Origin: Luteolibacter arcticus
Lineage (GTDB): Bacteria > Verrucomicrobiota > Verrucomicrobiia > Verrucomicrobiales > Akkermansiaceae
Assembly: GCF_025950235.1 (NCBI RefSeq)
Contig: NZ_JAPDDT010000001.1
Location: forward strand, 744,001 to 808,000
DNA length: 64,000 nucleotides
Direction: 5' to 3'
The notes beneath the pieces were generated by a model. The model was not told the origin of the DNA and made no database searches. It saw nothing but the letters and a program-made list of their open reading frames with translations. Positions 32,097 through 40,939 of this stretch are shown piece after piece. Position 1 is the first letter of the stretch. Every line of letters starts with the position of its first letter. A program made the translations under genes and the position numbers.

Positions 32097-32149
32097 TGGA
32101 GTGTCGACATTCTGTCGACACGGCGTGGACAGAATGTCCACGCTCCTTA
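32097..32149. repeat. TAAGGAGC-family double hairpin, compact copy
   Basis: The perfect palindromes GTGTCGACA/TGTCGACAC (32,101–32,121) and GTGGACA/TGTCCAC (32,125–32,141) are bounded by GGAG and CTCCTTA. A similar small hairpin GCGACATTCTCTCGTCGC lies at 32,054–32,071. The unit resembles 24,419–24,528. Confidence 0.75.
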
Positions 32150-32155
32150 TTCCCC

Positions 32156-33550
32156 TCACCCCACCGCCGCCAAGCTCGCCGCCGCCACGGCCTGGCCATG
32201 GCGCTTGGTCTTCTCATCCGGCACTACGAGCTGGATGCGCACTTGCGGGAACTCGGTGGCCAGCACCTTCTCCGCTTCCTCGATAATGATCGTGCCGCCT
32301 TCACCCGAGGTCACGCGGCCGAGGATGAGCAGGCTGCCGATTTCATAAAAATCCGCGTAGTGGGCGATGGCATAGCCGAAGCAGGTGCCGATCGTCTGAT
32401 AGATCTTCCGGGCGCGGTCATCACCGGCCTTCATGGCCGTCTGCACTTCCACGAGCTGCTCGGGGAAGGGCATGCTGCCGAACTCAAAACCGGCCACCTG
32501 GGCGAGGCGGGCGACGCCTTGCTGGGAGAAGAATTGCACGCCGCAACCTTCGTCGCCGCTCCATTCGTCGCGCGGGCCATTTTCGCGGTAGTCCACCGGA
32601 GCGAAAGCCAGCTCATTGAGCCACGGGCGGATCGAGCCATTGGGATCGACATAGCCGGCTGCCTGGCTGGTGCCCATGGCCACGCCGAGGACGGCGTTCT
32701 CATTGAGCGACATCGAGCCGGCCAGCGCGGTCACTTCGCCGTCGTTCACCACCTCGAAGGGAATGCCTTCCCAGCGGTCCTTCAACTCGAGGAACATGCC
32801 CTTGATCCGGGATTCGAAGTCAGCCTCACTGACCCCGCGGAAGAGAGACGCGGCGCGAACCTCATTGTTCACATACACGCCAGCGGAGCTGCCGCCGATG
32901 GCGTCAACGCGTGGCAGGTGCGCGGCGGCACGGTTCAGCGAGTCCTGCACACCCTCGATGTGATAGTCCGGGTCGCTCTGGAAATAGGGATCCCAGACGA
33001 TTTCCTCCGAAAAAACGACCTCGCCATCGATGAGCGCGGCGCATTTCCGGTCGGAACCGCCGAGGTCGAAGCCAATCCGGCAGCCACCGAGGTGACGGCC
33101 CAGCGCCATCGCGTCGCCGCATTCGGCGGGCAGGTCGGCAGCCTCCACGGCGGTGAAGCTCAGTGGCTCGCCGAAGATCTTCTTGCCGATGAAATTCCAG
33201 TCGAACTCGCGGGCACCACCGGCCCCGTAGATCGCGGCCAGCGCAGGCACCAACTCCGGCGCGCCGGCGATCAGCACGCGGCTGCCACCCTTTTGCCAGA
33301 ACAAGAACTTCAGCGCGCGCTCGACGTAGCGCAGCGTCAGCGGCGCATTCTCCGGCGTGTCCGCCAGCACCGGCGAGGACCAGCGGAAGGCGGTGCCATC
33401 CTGACGGACCAGCGCTAGATCAAGCGTCCGCGCCCCGGCCGCCATCTCACGATAGGCGCGATTCCAGAGAACGGCAGGCAGGAAATCCGGATCGAGAACC
33501 GGGACACAGGCAATGGGAAGCTCGGAAAGGCTGGGTGCGGAAGCCGTCAT
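32156..33550 (-). CDS. Actin-fold (ROK/hexokinase-like) sugar kinase
   Basis: A 464-residue protein of the actin-ATPase fold. IGFDLGGSDRKCAALIDG is the phosphate-1 motif. GGSSAGVYVNNE and VNDGEVTALAG are the middle and phosphate-2-like region (NDGEVTA instead of NDANaaa), and LGVAMGTSQAAGYVD is the adenosine-side motif. SLLILGRVTSGEGGTIIIEEAEKVL is the C-terminal helix region. This is the ROK-like sugar kinase layout, but I do not see the classic zinc-finger cysteines of ROK regulators. The start at 33,550 is at the first Met after a spacer; the upstream frame is longer but not family-like. Substrate unknown; neighbours point to carbohydrate use. Confidence 0.75.
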   Translation of the reverse strand: MTASAPSLSELPIACVPVLDPDFLPAVLWNRAYREMAAGARTLDLALVRQDGTAFRWSSPVLADTPENAPLTLRYVERALKFLFWQKGGSRVLIAGAPELVPALAAIYGAGGAREFDWNFIGKKIFGEPLSFTAVEAADLPAECGDAMALGRHLGGCRIGFDLGGSDRKCAALIDGEVVFSEEIVWDPYFQSDPDYHIEGVQDSLNRAAAHLPRVDAIGGSSAGVYVNNEVRAASLFRGVSEADFESRIKGMFLELKDRWEGIPFEVVNDGEVTALAGSMSLNENAVLGVAMGTSQAAGYVDPNGSIRPWLNELAFAPVDYRENGPRDEWSGDEGCGVQFFSQQGVARLAQVAGFEFGSMPFPEQLVEVQTAMKAGDDRARKIYQTIGTCFGYAIAHYADFYEIGSLLILGRVTSGEGGTIIIEEAEKVLATEFPQVRIQLVVPDEKTKRHGQAVAAASLAAVG

Positions 33551-33653
33551 GGATGACTGGAATAGAGCGGCAAACGAGCGGCAAAGGAAATGAGGTAATG
33601 CGCAGGGCATCCCGGGTTTTGCGCATTACCCCTTTAATCTCGCCCCCCGGAGC

Positions 33654-34094
33654 TTACTTCAGCACCGCGGCGTGGAATTCGTGCCAGTCGTCCAAATTGT
33701 TCAGGTTGATGGCGTCCTTCGGCGCGCTGGCGTCGTCCGGCAGGCCGTCGGCAGAAAGGACGCTCTTTCTCACGTCGTCCGCGTGGATGTAGCCGGTGAT
33801 GGCGGCATTCAGGGTCCCGATGCTGCCCGCATCCAACTTCGCGCCCGGCTGGGCCTTCACCCATGCTTCGAACTGCGGGTAGGTCGGATGCTCGTCCGCG
33901 ATGTAGGAGAGCACCGCATCGCGGTTCAAGCCGAGGCCGTCGATGACCATCTGGTCGTAGCCCTGGCCGGCACCGGGGTAGCCGTCCGCGAGCACGCCAC
34001 GAGCCTCGAGGGAAACCTTGAGCCACAGGCGGGGCAGGTGGAGAACGCCAAGCGGGCCGGCCGTGCCGGAGCTGATCAGGGGTACGTATTTCAT
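33654..34094 (-). CDS. DUF5069 protein
   Basis: A 146-residue protein. The fold family DUF5069 is recognisable from the start MKYVPLISSGTAGPLGVLHLPRLWLKVSLEARGVLADGYPGAGQGYDQMVIDGLGL and the middle AVLSYIADEHPTYPQFEAWVKAQPG. It has no known function but is frequent in Verrucomicrobiota. The gene is divergent from the sulfatase with about 107 bases between the starts. Confidence 0.85.
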   Translation of the reverse strand: MKYVPLISSGTAGPLGVLHLPRLWLKVSLEARGVLADGYPGAGQGYDQMVIDGLGLNRDAVLSYIADEHPTYPQFEAWVKAQPGAKLDAGSIGTLNAAITGYIHADDVRKSVLSADGLPDDASAPKDAINLNNLDDWHEFHAAVLK

Positions 34095-34201
34095 AGCGCG
34101 CCAAGAAAAGCCCCAGCAGCAATCCCCGTCAAATGGTCCCTTTGCCCGACCGGTCACTTCTTCTTGTCAGATCTGCGGTTCGCTTCCGTATTCTCGCACC
34201 C

Positions 34202-36385
34202 ATGCGCCCGCTGCTGCTGCTTGCCGCCCTTGCCCTCGCCCCTGCGCTCTTCGCTGCGGAACGGCCGAACATCGTGTTCCTGTTCTCCGATGACCACGCC
34301 CTCAATGCCATCTCGGCCTACGGCGGCCCCTTGAAAGACGTCGCACCGACGCCGAATCTCGACCGCATCGCGAAGGACGGCGCCGTCTTCACCCGCTCCT
34401 ACTGCGGGAACTCGATCTGCGGCCCCTCCCGCGCCACCATCCTCACCGGCAAGCATAGCCACATCAATGGCTTCCCGGACAACGACGGCTCGCGCTTCGA
34501 CGGCAGCCAGACGACTTTTCCGAAGCTCCTACAGAAGGCCGGCTACCAGACCTCGCTGATCGGGAAGTGGCACCTCGTCACCCAGCCGACTGGCTTCGAC
34601 CACTGGGAAATCCTCCCCGACCAGGGCAGCTACTACAATCCGGACTTCATCACCGCCACAGGCCGGAAGCGCGAGGAGGGCTACTGCACCGACATCATCA
34701 CCGACAAGGCGATCGCTTGGATGGAGGGCCGCGACAAATCGAAGCCCTTCGTGCTGATGTGCCAGCACAAGGCCCCCCACCGCAACTGGTCCCCTGCCCT
34801 GCGCCACCTCGAGCTTTTCAAGGATGCCCCCCTGCCGGAACCCGCCACGCTTTTCGACAACTACGATGGACGTAGTTCCACCCTGAAGGAGCAGCAAATG
34901 TCGATCGCCCGCAACATCTCGTGGGGCCACGACATGAAGTTCAAGGGCGAGAATCTCTTCCCCGAGTTCTTCAGCAAGGAGGGAGGCAACGGCGAATACG
35001 CGCGCATGACCGCTGCCCAGAAGCAGGCATGGGACAAGGTGCGAGATCCGGAAAACGAGGCCTTCATCGCCGACATGAAGGCCGGCAAGCTCAAGGACGA
35101 CGATGTCACCCGCTGGAAATACCAGCGCTACCTGAAGGACTACTTGCGCTGCGTCCGGGCCGTCGATGAAGGCGTGGGCCGCGTGCTCGATTACCTCGAC
35201 AAGAGCGGCCTCGCGAAGAACACGCTGGTGATCTACTCGTCCGACCAGGGTTTCTACCTCGGCGAGCACGGCTGGTATGACAAGCGCTGGATCTTTGAGG
35301 AAAGCCTTTCGATGCCCTTCCTCGTCCGCTGGCCCGGCGTCGTGAAGCCCGGCACCCGCAATCAAGCGCTCATCCAGAACATCGACTACGCGCCGACCTT
35401 CCTCGAGGCCGCCGGCGTCCCCATCCCCGCCACCATCCAGGGCAAGAGCCTGCTGCCCGTGCTGAAGGGCGAGACCCCGGCCGATTGGCGGAAGGCGATC
35501 TACTACTTCTATAGTGGCGAGCCGACCCACCACGTGGCCGCGCACGATGGCGTCCGCAGCGATCGCTACAAGCTGATGTTCATCCCCAAGACCAAGGAGT
35601 GGAACCTCTTCGACCTGGAGAAGGACCCGCAGGAGATGAAGTCCGTCCACGATGATCCGGCCTACGCCACGACCCTGGCCGACATGAAGAAGGCCTACGA
35701 CGAACAGCGCCGCCTTTACCGCATGAGCCCCTCCACGGTGCCCGCCAATCGCTTCAAGGAAGCCTGGTGGAAACCCCGCCACGAGGAGAAGGTGAAGCTC
35801 GCCAAACAGGGCGGCCACGACCTCGTCTTCATCGGCGACTCCATTACCCAGGGCTGGGAGAGCAAAGGCAAGGCCACCTGGGACAAGTACTACGCCCATC
35901 GGAATTCGCTCAACCTCGGCTTCTCCGGCGACCGCACCGAGCACGTGCTGTGGCGGCTGATGAATGGCGAGCTGGAGAACGTCGATCCCAAGGTCTTCGT
36001 CCTGATGGTCGGAACCAACAACACCGGCCACCGCCAGGATCCGCCGGAGCAGGTTGCCGACGGCATCAAGCTCATCCTGGAACTCCTCCAGGACCGCAAG
36101 CCGGACGCCAAGATCCTGTTGCTGTCCATTTTCCCGCGCGCTCCGAAGCCGGAGGACGGCCTCCGCCAGCTCAACGACCAGATCAACGCCCGCATCAAGA
36201 CCTTCGCGGATGGGGAGCGCGTCCAGTGGCTCGAGGTCAGCGACGCCTTCCTCGACAAGGACAAGGTGCTCGCGAAGGTGATCATGCCCGACTACCTCCA
36301 CCCGAACGACGTCGGCTACGAAATCTGGGCCAAGGTGATGGAAAGCCACATCGCGAAGCTGACAGGCACCCCGGAGGTGAAGTAA
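34202..36385 (+). CDS. Exported sulfatase fused to SGNH/GDSL hydrolase
   Basis: A 727-residue two-domain protein. Signal MRPLLLLAALALAPALFAA precedes a sulfatase domain: RPNIVFLFSDDHALNAISAYGG (metal-site Asp pair), CGNSICGPSRATILTGKHSH (formylglycine motif C-G-P-S-R, Cys near residue 73) and IGKWHL. From about residue 535 an SGNH esterase domain follows: DLVFIGDSITQGWE (Ser near 547), LNLGFSGDRTEHVLWR, LMVGTNNTG and the final catalytic motif PDYLHPNDVGYE. It probably removes sulfate and acetyl or lipid ester groups from polysaccharide in the periplasm or outside. The fusion is unusual. Confidence 0.9.
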   Translation: MRPLLLLAALALAPALFAAERPNIVFLFSDDHALNAISAYGGPLKDVAPTPNLDRIAKDGAVFTRSYCGNSICGPSRATILTGKHSHINGFPDNDGSRFDGSQTTFPKLLQKAGYQTSLIGKWHLVTQPTGFDHWEILPDQGSYYNPDFITATGRKREEGYCTDIITDKAIAWMEGRDKSKPFVLMCQHKAPHRNWSPALRHLELFKDAPLPEPATLFDNYDGRSSTLKEQQMSIARNISWGHDMKFKGENLFPEFFSKEGGNGEYARMTAAQKQAWDKVRDPENEAFIADMKAGKLKDDDVTRWKYQRYLKDYLRCVRAVDEGVGRVLDYLDKSGLAKNTLVIYSSDQGFYLGEHGWYDKRWIFEESLSMPFLVRWPGVVKPGTRNQALIQNIDYAPTFLEAAGVPIPATIQGKSLLPVLKGETPADWRKAIYYFYSGEPTHHVAAHDGVRSDRYKLMFIPKTKEWNLFDLEKDPQEMKSVHDDPAYATTLADMKKAYDEQRRLYRMSPSTVPANRFKEAWWKPRHEEKVKLAKQGGHDLVFIGDSITQGWESKGKATWDKYYAHRNSLNLGFSGDRTEHVLWRLMNGELENVDPKVFVLMVGTNNTGHRQDPPEQVADGIKLILELLQDRKPDAKILLLSIFPRAPKPEDGLRQLNDQINARIKTFADGERVQWLEVSDAFLDKDKVLAKVIMPDYLHPNDVGYEIWAKVMESHIAKLTGTPEVK

Positions 36386-36394
36386 TTAGGGAGC

Positions 36395-37420
36395 GTGAAA
36401 GCCATCGCCCTCACGCAAAAGCTCCCGCTCGATCACCCGGACTGCTTCGTCGAACTCGACCTGCCCGATCCCGTCCCCGGTCCGTATGACCTCTTGGTGC
36501 GGGTCAAGGCGGTGGCGGTCAACCCGGTCGACTACAAGCAGCGCCAAGCCCGCAAGGAGGACGAAACCGCGCCGCGCATCCTCGGCTGGGACGCCGCCGG
36601 GATCGTCGAGGCCGTGGGCTCGGACGTGAAGCACTTCCGCCGCGGCGATCAGGTTTACTACGCCGGCGACGTCACCCGCCCCGGCTGCAATGCGGAGCTC
36701 CAGCTCGTGGACGAGCGCCTCGTCGCGAAGAAACCCGCCTCGCTCGACTTCGCTGCCGCCGCGGCCTTGCCACTGACGGCCATCACCGCATGGGAGTGCT
36801 TTTTCGAGCGACTCGAGCTTTCCGCCGGCGATTTGAAGGAGGGCAAGGGCAAGAACCTCCTCATCATCGGCGGCGCGGGCGGGGTCGGCTCGATCGGCAT
36901 CCAGCTCGCCACCGCTCTCACCGGCTTCACCGTCATTGCCACCGCCTCGCGGCCGGAGACCGTCGAGTGGTGCCGCCGGATGGGCGCGCATCGCGTGATC
37001 GACCACTCGGTCGATTGGACCGAGGAACTGGAGAAGCGCGGAATCGCCACCGTTGATGCCATCGCCTGCTTCGCCGACACCTCCGGCCACTGGGCGAACA
37101 TGGCCAAGGCAATCGTCCCGCAGGGCAAGATCACCGCCATCGTCGAATCGCCCACCGTGCCCGACATCGGCCTCATGAAGCCGAAGAGCGTGACCTTCTC
37201 GTGGGAGTTCATGTTCACCCGCTCGATGTTCCAGACGCCGGACATGATCGCGCAGCACGACCTTCTCAAGGAGGTCGCCACCCTCGTCGATGCCGGCCGG
37301 ATTTTCAGCACCATGAAGGAGCACGGCGGCACTCTCACGCCTGCCTCCCTCGCTGCCGCCCATCGCGACCTCGAAGCCGGCAAGATGATCGGCAAGCGGG
37401 TATTCGACACCGCGTGGTGA
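36395..37420 (+). CDS. Zinc-binding alcohol dehydrogenase family protein
   Basis: A 341-residue MDR-superfamily oxidoreductase of the quinone reductase/ZADH type. N-terminal GroES-like part: VRVKAVAVNPVDYKQRQARK, APRILGWDAAGIVEAVGSDVKHFRRGDQVYYAGD. NADPH domain: NLLIIGGAGGVGSIGIQLATALTGFTVIATASRPE. The lack of the zinc-ligand Cys set fits the quinone-oxidoreductase group. The start is a GTG at 36,395 supported by a GGGAG 4 bases upstream. It lies 9 bases after the sulfatase stop, so it is probably cotranscribed. Confidence 0.87.
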   Translation: MKAIALTQKLPLDHPDCFVELDLPDPVPGPYDLLVRVKAVAVNPVDYKQRQARKEDETAPRILGWDAAGIVEAVGSDVKHFRRGDQVYYAGDVTRPGCNAELQLVDERLVAKKPASLDFAAAAALPLTAITAWECFFERLELSAGDLKEGKGKNLLIIGGAGGVGSIGIQLATALTGFTVIATASRPETVEWCRRMGAHRVIDHSVDWTEELEKRGIATVDAIACFADTSGHWANMAKAIVPQGKITAIVESPTVPDIGLMKPKSVTFSWEFMFTRSMFQTPDMIAQHDLLKEVATLVDAGRIFSTMKEHGGTLTPASLAAAHRDLEAGKMIGKRVFDTAW

Positions 37421-37421
37421 C

Positions 37422-38078
37422 ATGGACTTGGCACACGACGGTTGGACCCGGCTCCACGCCAGCCTTGAGGAGAATCTGTTAGAGTCCCTGCGCCGTGAAG
37501 CCTTCGCCGCCGGCACCGCCGGCACCCGTTGCCTGCTCGACCTGCCGCCGGTCCAGGCCGCGGCGCTCGCCATGAAGCGGCGGCTCATCGCCACCGGCAT
37601 CCTGCCCGCCACCGCCGTCGCCATCCAAGCCATCGCCTTCGACAAGACACCGGACACGAATTGGAAGGTCGCGTGGCATCAGGACCTGATGTTCCCCTTC
37701 GCCGATAAGGTATCTTCGCCGGGCTACGAACTACCCTCCTGCAAGTCCGGCGTCCACTACGCCCGCCCGCCGCTGGAGGTGCTGGAGGACCTCCTCGCCG
37801 TGCGCCTTCACCTCGATGACTGCGGCGAATCCAATGGCCCGCGGCGCATCAGCCCCGGGACCCATCGCCTCGGCAACATCCCCTCCTCCGATGCAGCCAC
37901 CAGCGCCTCGACTCATGGCGAGGTCCCTTGTCTTGCCCTCTGTGGCGAGGCACTCCTCATGCGCCCGCTCCTGCTCCACGCCTCCTCCCAAGCCACCTCT
38001 CCCGGACACCGGCGGGTGCTACACTTGGTCTATTATTCCGGCCAGTCGTTGCCGGAACGTTGGCACCGGAGCATCTGA
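37422..38078 (+). CDS. Phytanoyl-CoA dioxygenase-like 2OG-Fe(II) oxygenase
   Basis: A 218-residue protein of the phytanoyl-CoA dioxygenase family. The iron-binding WHQD (H-x-D, near residue 86) and distal His in LLHASS (near 188), with a following Arg (HRRVLHLVY) for 2-oxoglutarate, give the facial triad. It likely hydroxylates a small molecule or a protein side chain. It starts one base after the alcohol dehydrogenase stop, so the two genes are tightly coupled. Confidence 0.8.
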   Translation: MDLAHDGWTRLHASLEENLLESLRREAFAAGTAGTRCLLDLPPVQAAALAMKRRLIATGILPATAVAIQAIAFDKTPDTNWKVAWHQDLMFPFADKVSSPGYELPSCKSGVHYARPPLEVLEDLLAVRLHLDDCGESNGPRRISPGTHRLGNIPSSDAATSASTHGEVPCLALCGEALLMRPLLLHASSQATSPGHRRVLHLVYYSGQSLPERWHRSI

Positions 38079-38174
38079 TCTCGATCGCACCCATCAACTC
38101 ATCGGCGCCCGACTCGTCCGACTCGTCTTGACCCCACCGCTGGGATGTCCTATTCGGGAGGTGCTTGTAAAAAC

Positions 38175-39221
38175 ATGCACCTCCCCGTCCCATTCTTGGG
38201 CTTGTCCCTTGTGACGTTCCTCCTTTCGCCGTGCCTTGCACAGGCGGAAGCGAAGAAGCTCACGCCCGCGGTGGAAATGGAATTGGACTACGTGCGATCG
38301 TTGGCGGAAGACCTGCGGACGAAGGCGAAGGCCCCACTGACGGAACTGGAGGACAAATACCGCGGCGCGGTGGAGAAGATCCGTGATGAGGCGAAGGCGG
38401 CAAACAACGCCGCCAACCTGCTGGAAGCGGAGGCGGCGCTGGAGGAACTCGCGAAATCCGGCACACCGGATGGCGAATCCGCGCATGCGGGCATCGCGCG
38501 GCTGGAGAAGATCTACCTGGAGCAGCGCCCGAAGGTGGCGGAGCAGATCCGCCCGGCGCTCGTCAAGGCGGAGCAGTCTTTCGGACAGGACTTGCAGCGG
38601 ATGGTGGAGGAGCAGACCAAGAAGGGCGAGATCGAACAGGCGATACTGCTGAAGAAGGAAATGGACGGTGTCGCCGGACGACTGAAGTCGATGCAACAGG
38701 CCTTCGGATTGGCGGCGGGGAGGTCGCGACCGCCGTCCAAGGTGACCATCCTCAAGGCAACCTTTGCCAGCGGCGACCAGTCGGCGGACGTGACCCGCAA
38801 GATCGCGGAGTTAGTCGCCAATGGCAGGGACTTCTCCGCGAGCCCCAAGGATATGGGCGTCGACCCGAAGCCCTATCACCGGAAGCATCTGAAGATTTCC
38901 TACGAGAAGGACGGCATCAAGCGGGAGCAGCACCGCGGCGAAAACGAGACCGTGCTCGCGGTGTCCTTCACCGGTCCGCAGGACGGGAAAGAGCTGGCGG
39001 CGTGGCTGACGGGATCCACGTGGAAGTCTGAGACCCGCGAGCTGTTTTTCAAGAGCGCCTCGGACGTGAAGGTCAAGGACGTGACCGGCAAGTGGCAGCC
39101 GGACGGGATCTACTTCTTCAACGTCGAGTGGAGCGCCGGGAACAAGAAGAGGTATCAGTTCAACTGGCACTGGACTGAGCTCAGGGAGCATGGTGGAGAG
39201 AAGTTCGTGCCGGTGAACTAG
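38175..39221 (+). CDS. Secreted coiled-coil protein of unknown function
   Basis: A 348-residue protein with signal MHLPVPFLGLSLVTFLLSPCLAQA. Residues about 25–180 form a long charged helix (ELDYVRSLAEDLRTKAKAPLTELEDKYRGAVEKI, LLKKEMDGVAGRLKSMQQAF). From about 190 a beta-rich domain follows (KISYEKDGIKREQHRGENETVLAVSFTGPQDG, ELFFKSASDVKVKDVTG, YFFNVEWSAGNKKRYQFNWHWTEL). I recognise no family. The start at 38,175 was chosen for the signal peptide over an upstream ATG that adds ten polar residues. Confidence 0.65.
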   Translation: MHLPVPFLGLSLVTFLLSPCLAQAEAKKLTPAVEMELDYVRSLAEDLRTKAKAPLTELEDKYRGAVEKIRDEAKAANNAANLLEAEAALEELAKSGTPDGESAHAGIARLEKIYLEQRPKVAEQIRPALVKAEQSFGQDLQRMVEEQTKKGEIEQAILLKKEMDGVAGRLKSMQQAFGLAAGRSRPPSKVTILKATFASGDQSADVTRKIAELVANGRDFSASPKDMGVDPKPYHRKHLKISYEKDGIKREQHRGENETVLAVSFTGPQDGKELAAWLTGSTWKSETRELFFKSASDVKVKDVTGKWQPDGIYFFNVEWSAGNKKRYQFNWHWTELREHGGEKFVPVN

Positions 39222-39284
39222 CACGCGCCCCGCTTCCCTTGCCCCAAAGAACCCGCCACTTGAAAGCGGTTCTCAACCCGTCCT

Positions 39285-39309
39285 CCTCCATAGATAGAAT
39301 CTATGGAGG
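39285..39309. terminator. 11-bp stem hairpin
   Basis: CCTCCATAGAT, loop AGA, ATCTATGGAGG: a perfect palindrome between the secreted coiled-coil gene and the FG-GAP gene. Its AT-containing stem stands out in this GC-rich DNA; it could be a terminator for the upstream gene or an operator of the downstream one. No T-run follows. Confidence 0.5.
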
Positions 39310-39362
39310 CGAGGATTTCTTTCGATTAACTGAACGGTATCGCCGGAGCCTAAGCTCGGGCG

Positions 39363-40901
39363 ATGATCACGACTGTTAGAAGAATCGCCCTCGCTGCCAC
39401 GTTCCTCGCATCGCTTTCCGAGGCAGGAACATCCCTCACCGCCGCCTTCGACCAGAACGTCCGGGGACTCAGGGTGAACAACTCCTTCGGCGACAACATC
39501 GTCGCCGTCGGGAACTTCATGGCGGTCTCGGAAAACAACCGGGTTTATCTCTACGAGCGGAATGGCGGGACTTGGGAGATCTTCGCGCGCAAGAACATGC
39601 TGACCTCCCCCGGAAGCAACTCCGGCGAATTCGGCCAATACGTCCTGATGCCCGACCGGAACACCCTGATCGTATCCGATCCCCTGTTCAACGCCCTGAC
39701 TCCGTCGGGAGGAACGAACAACGACCAGGGTGCCGTCTACGTCTTCGGTCGGGATGTCGGCGGGGACAACAATTGGGGACTCATCAAGCAGATCACCGCG
39801 ACGGATCACCAGCTCCCGAATGGCGCGCTCTCGAAAAGTCTAGGAGACGTCATGGCCTACGGGGACGGCCGATTGGTCGTCTCTGCCAAGGCGAGCAACT
39901 CGACGGTGAAATTCCTTTACGTCTTCGAGAAGGATCGCGGCGGTCCCAACCAATGGGGCCAGGTTCCCGGAGTGAAACTTGTAGGCACCGATGTGAGCTT
40001 GAACCAGTTCGCTTACACCCTCGCGGTTACTGGAGACACCATCGTCGTGGGTTCCCCATTCGAAGGCTACCGGGAAACTCCTTCAGCTCCCGCCGACCTG
40101 GGCCGCGGGGCGCTCTTCTTCTTCAGCAGGAATCAGGGCGGCACCGACCGGTGGGGACTTCTCCCCAATGGCCGGCGGTATGCGCCCGATGGAGCCACGT
40201 CCGACAACTTCGGGCGCACCATTTCCATCTCGGGCGATCAGATCGCGGTGGGCGCGATCGGCAGGGATCTCTCCCCCTCCCAACAGGATGCGGGCGTCGT
40301 TTACATCCTGTCCAAGGATCAAGGCGGTCCCGGTGCATGGGGATTCACCCCCGCGCGCATCACCGCTCCGGACGCGGCGGGCGGAGATGAATTCGGGGCC
40401 GTGGTGGTGCTGCGTGACAACGTTCTCGCCGTCTGCGCCAACAACGATGATGTGGCGGGAGTCAACGACGCAGGATCGATCTATCTCTTCGAAAAGGCGT
40501 CGTCGGGCGCTTGGCAGGCCGTCAATGGCGGGAAGTTCTCCATCGACGTCGTGCCGGGGATCACCTTGGTGAACACCGGCTTCGATTCAGAGCTCTTCAT
40601 GGACGAGCAGCGTCTGATGTTCTGGTCGCGCACCTCCAGCCTTGAACGGGTCGTCACGGATATCGCGCTCACCGGGTTTCCCTCGCACACGACGATCGGC
40701 AGGGTCGATTTCAGCCGCCAGGGTCGCCTTACCTTCACTCCCGCGGGCACCGGCAACTACCAATTGCGCACCAGCACCGACCTTCAGGTCTGGTCCGACC
40801 AAGGAGCGGTATTCCCAGGAACTTCCGGCTTGCCCGTGATCATCGAGACAGGTGTCCCTGTCGGTCCCCAGCAACGCTTCTTCCGCATTGAAAGCAGGTG
40901 A
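39363..40901 (+). CDS. Secreted FG-GAP beta-propeller protein
   Basis: A 512-residue protein with a short signal-like start (MITTVRRIALAATFLASLSEAG) and repeated FG-GAP-type blades: LYERNGGTWEIFARKNML, GQYVLMPDRNTLIVSDPLFN, GALFFFSRNQGGTDRWG, ISISGDQIAVGAIGRD, GVVYILSKDQGGPGAWG, GSIYLFEKASSGAWQAV. The C-terminal segment LTFTPAGTGNYQLRTSTDLQVWSDQGAVFPGTSG...QRFFRIESR is the module common on verrucomicrobial secreted proteins. It would be a surface or secreted propeller protein. The FG-GAP assignment is by spacing of blades, not by exact motif. Confidence 0.75.
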   Translation: MITTVRRIALAATFLASLSEAGTSLTAAFDQNVRGLRVNNSFGDNIVAVGNFMAVSENNRVYLYERNGGTWEIFARKNMLTSPGSNSGEFGQYVLMPDRNTLIVSDPLFNALTPSGGTNNDQGAVYVFGRDVGGDNNWGLIKQITATDHQLPNGALSKSLGDVMAYGDGRLVVSAKASNSTVKFLYVFEKDRGGPNQWGQVPGVKLVGTDVSLNQFAYTLAVTGDTIVVGSPFEGYRETPSAPADLGRGALFFFSRNQGGTDRWGLLPNGRRYAPDGATSDNFGRTISISGDQIAVGAIGRDLSPSQQDAGVVYILSKDQGGPGAWGFTPARITAPDAAGGDEFGAVVVLRDNVLAVCANNDDVAGVNDAGSIYLFEKASSGAWQAVNGGKFSIDVVPGITLVNTGFDSELFMDEQRLMFWSRTSSLERVVTDIALTGFPSHTTIGRVDFSRQGRLTFTPAGTGNYQLRTSTDLQVWSDQGAVFPGTSGLPVIIETGVPVGPQQRFFRIESR

Positions 40902-40939
40902 GCTTGTCCGTGACAGCGAGCGCATGTAGCGAAAGAGGC

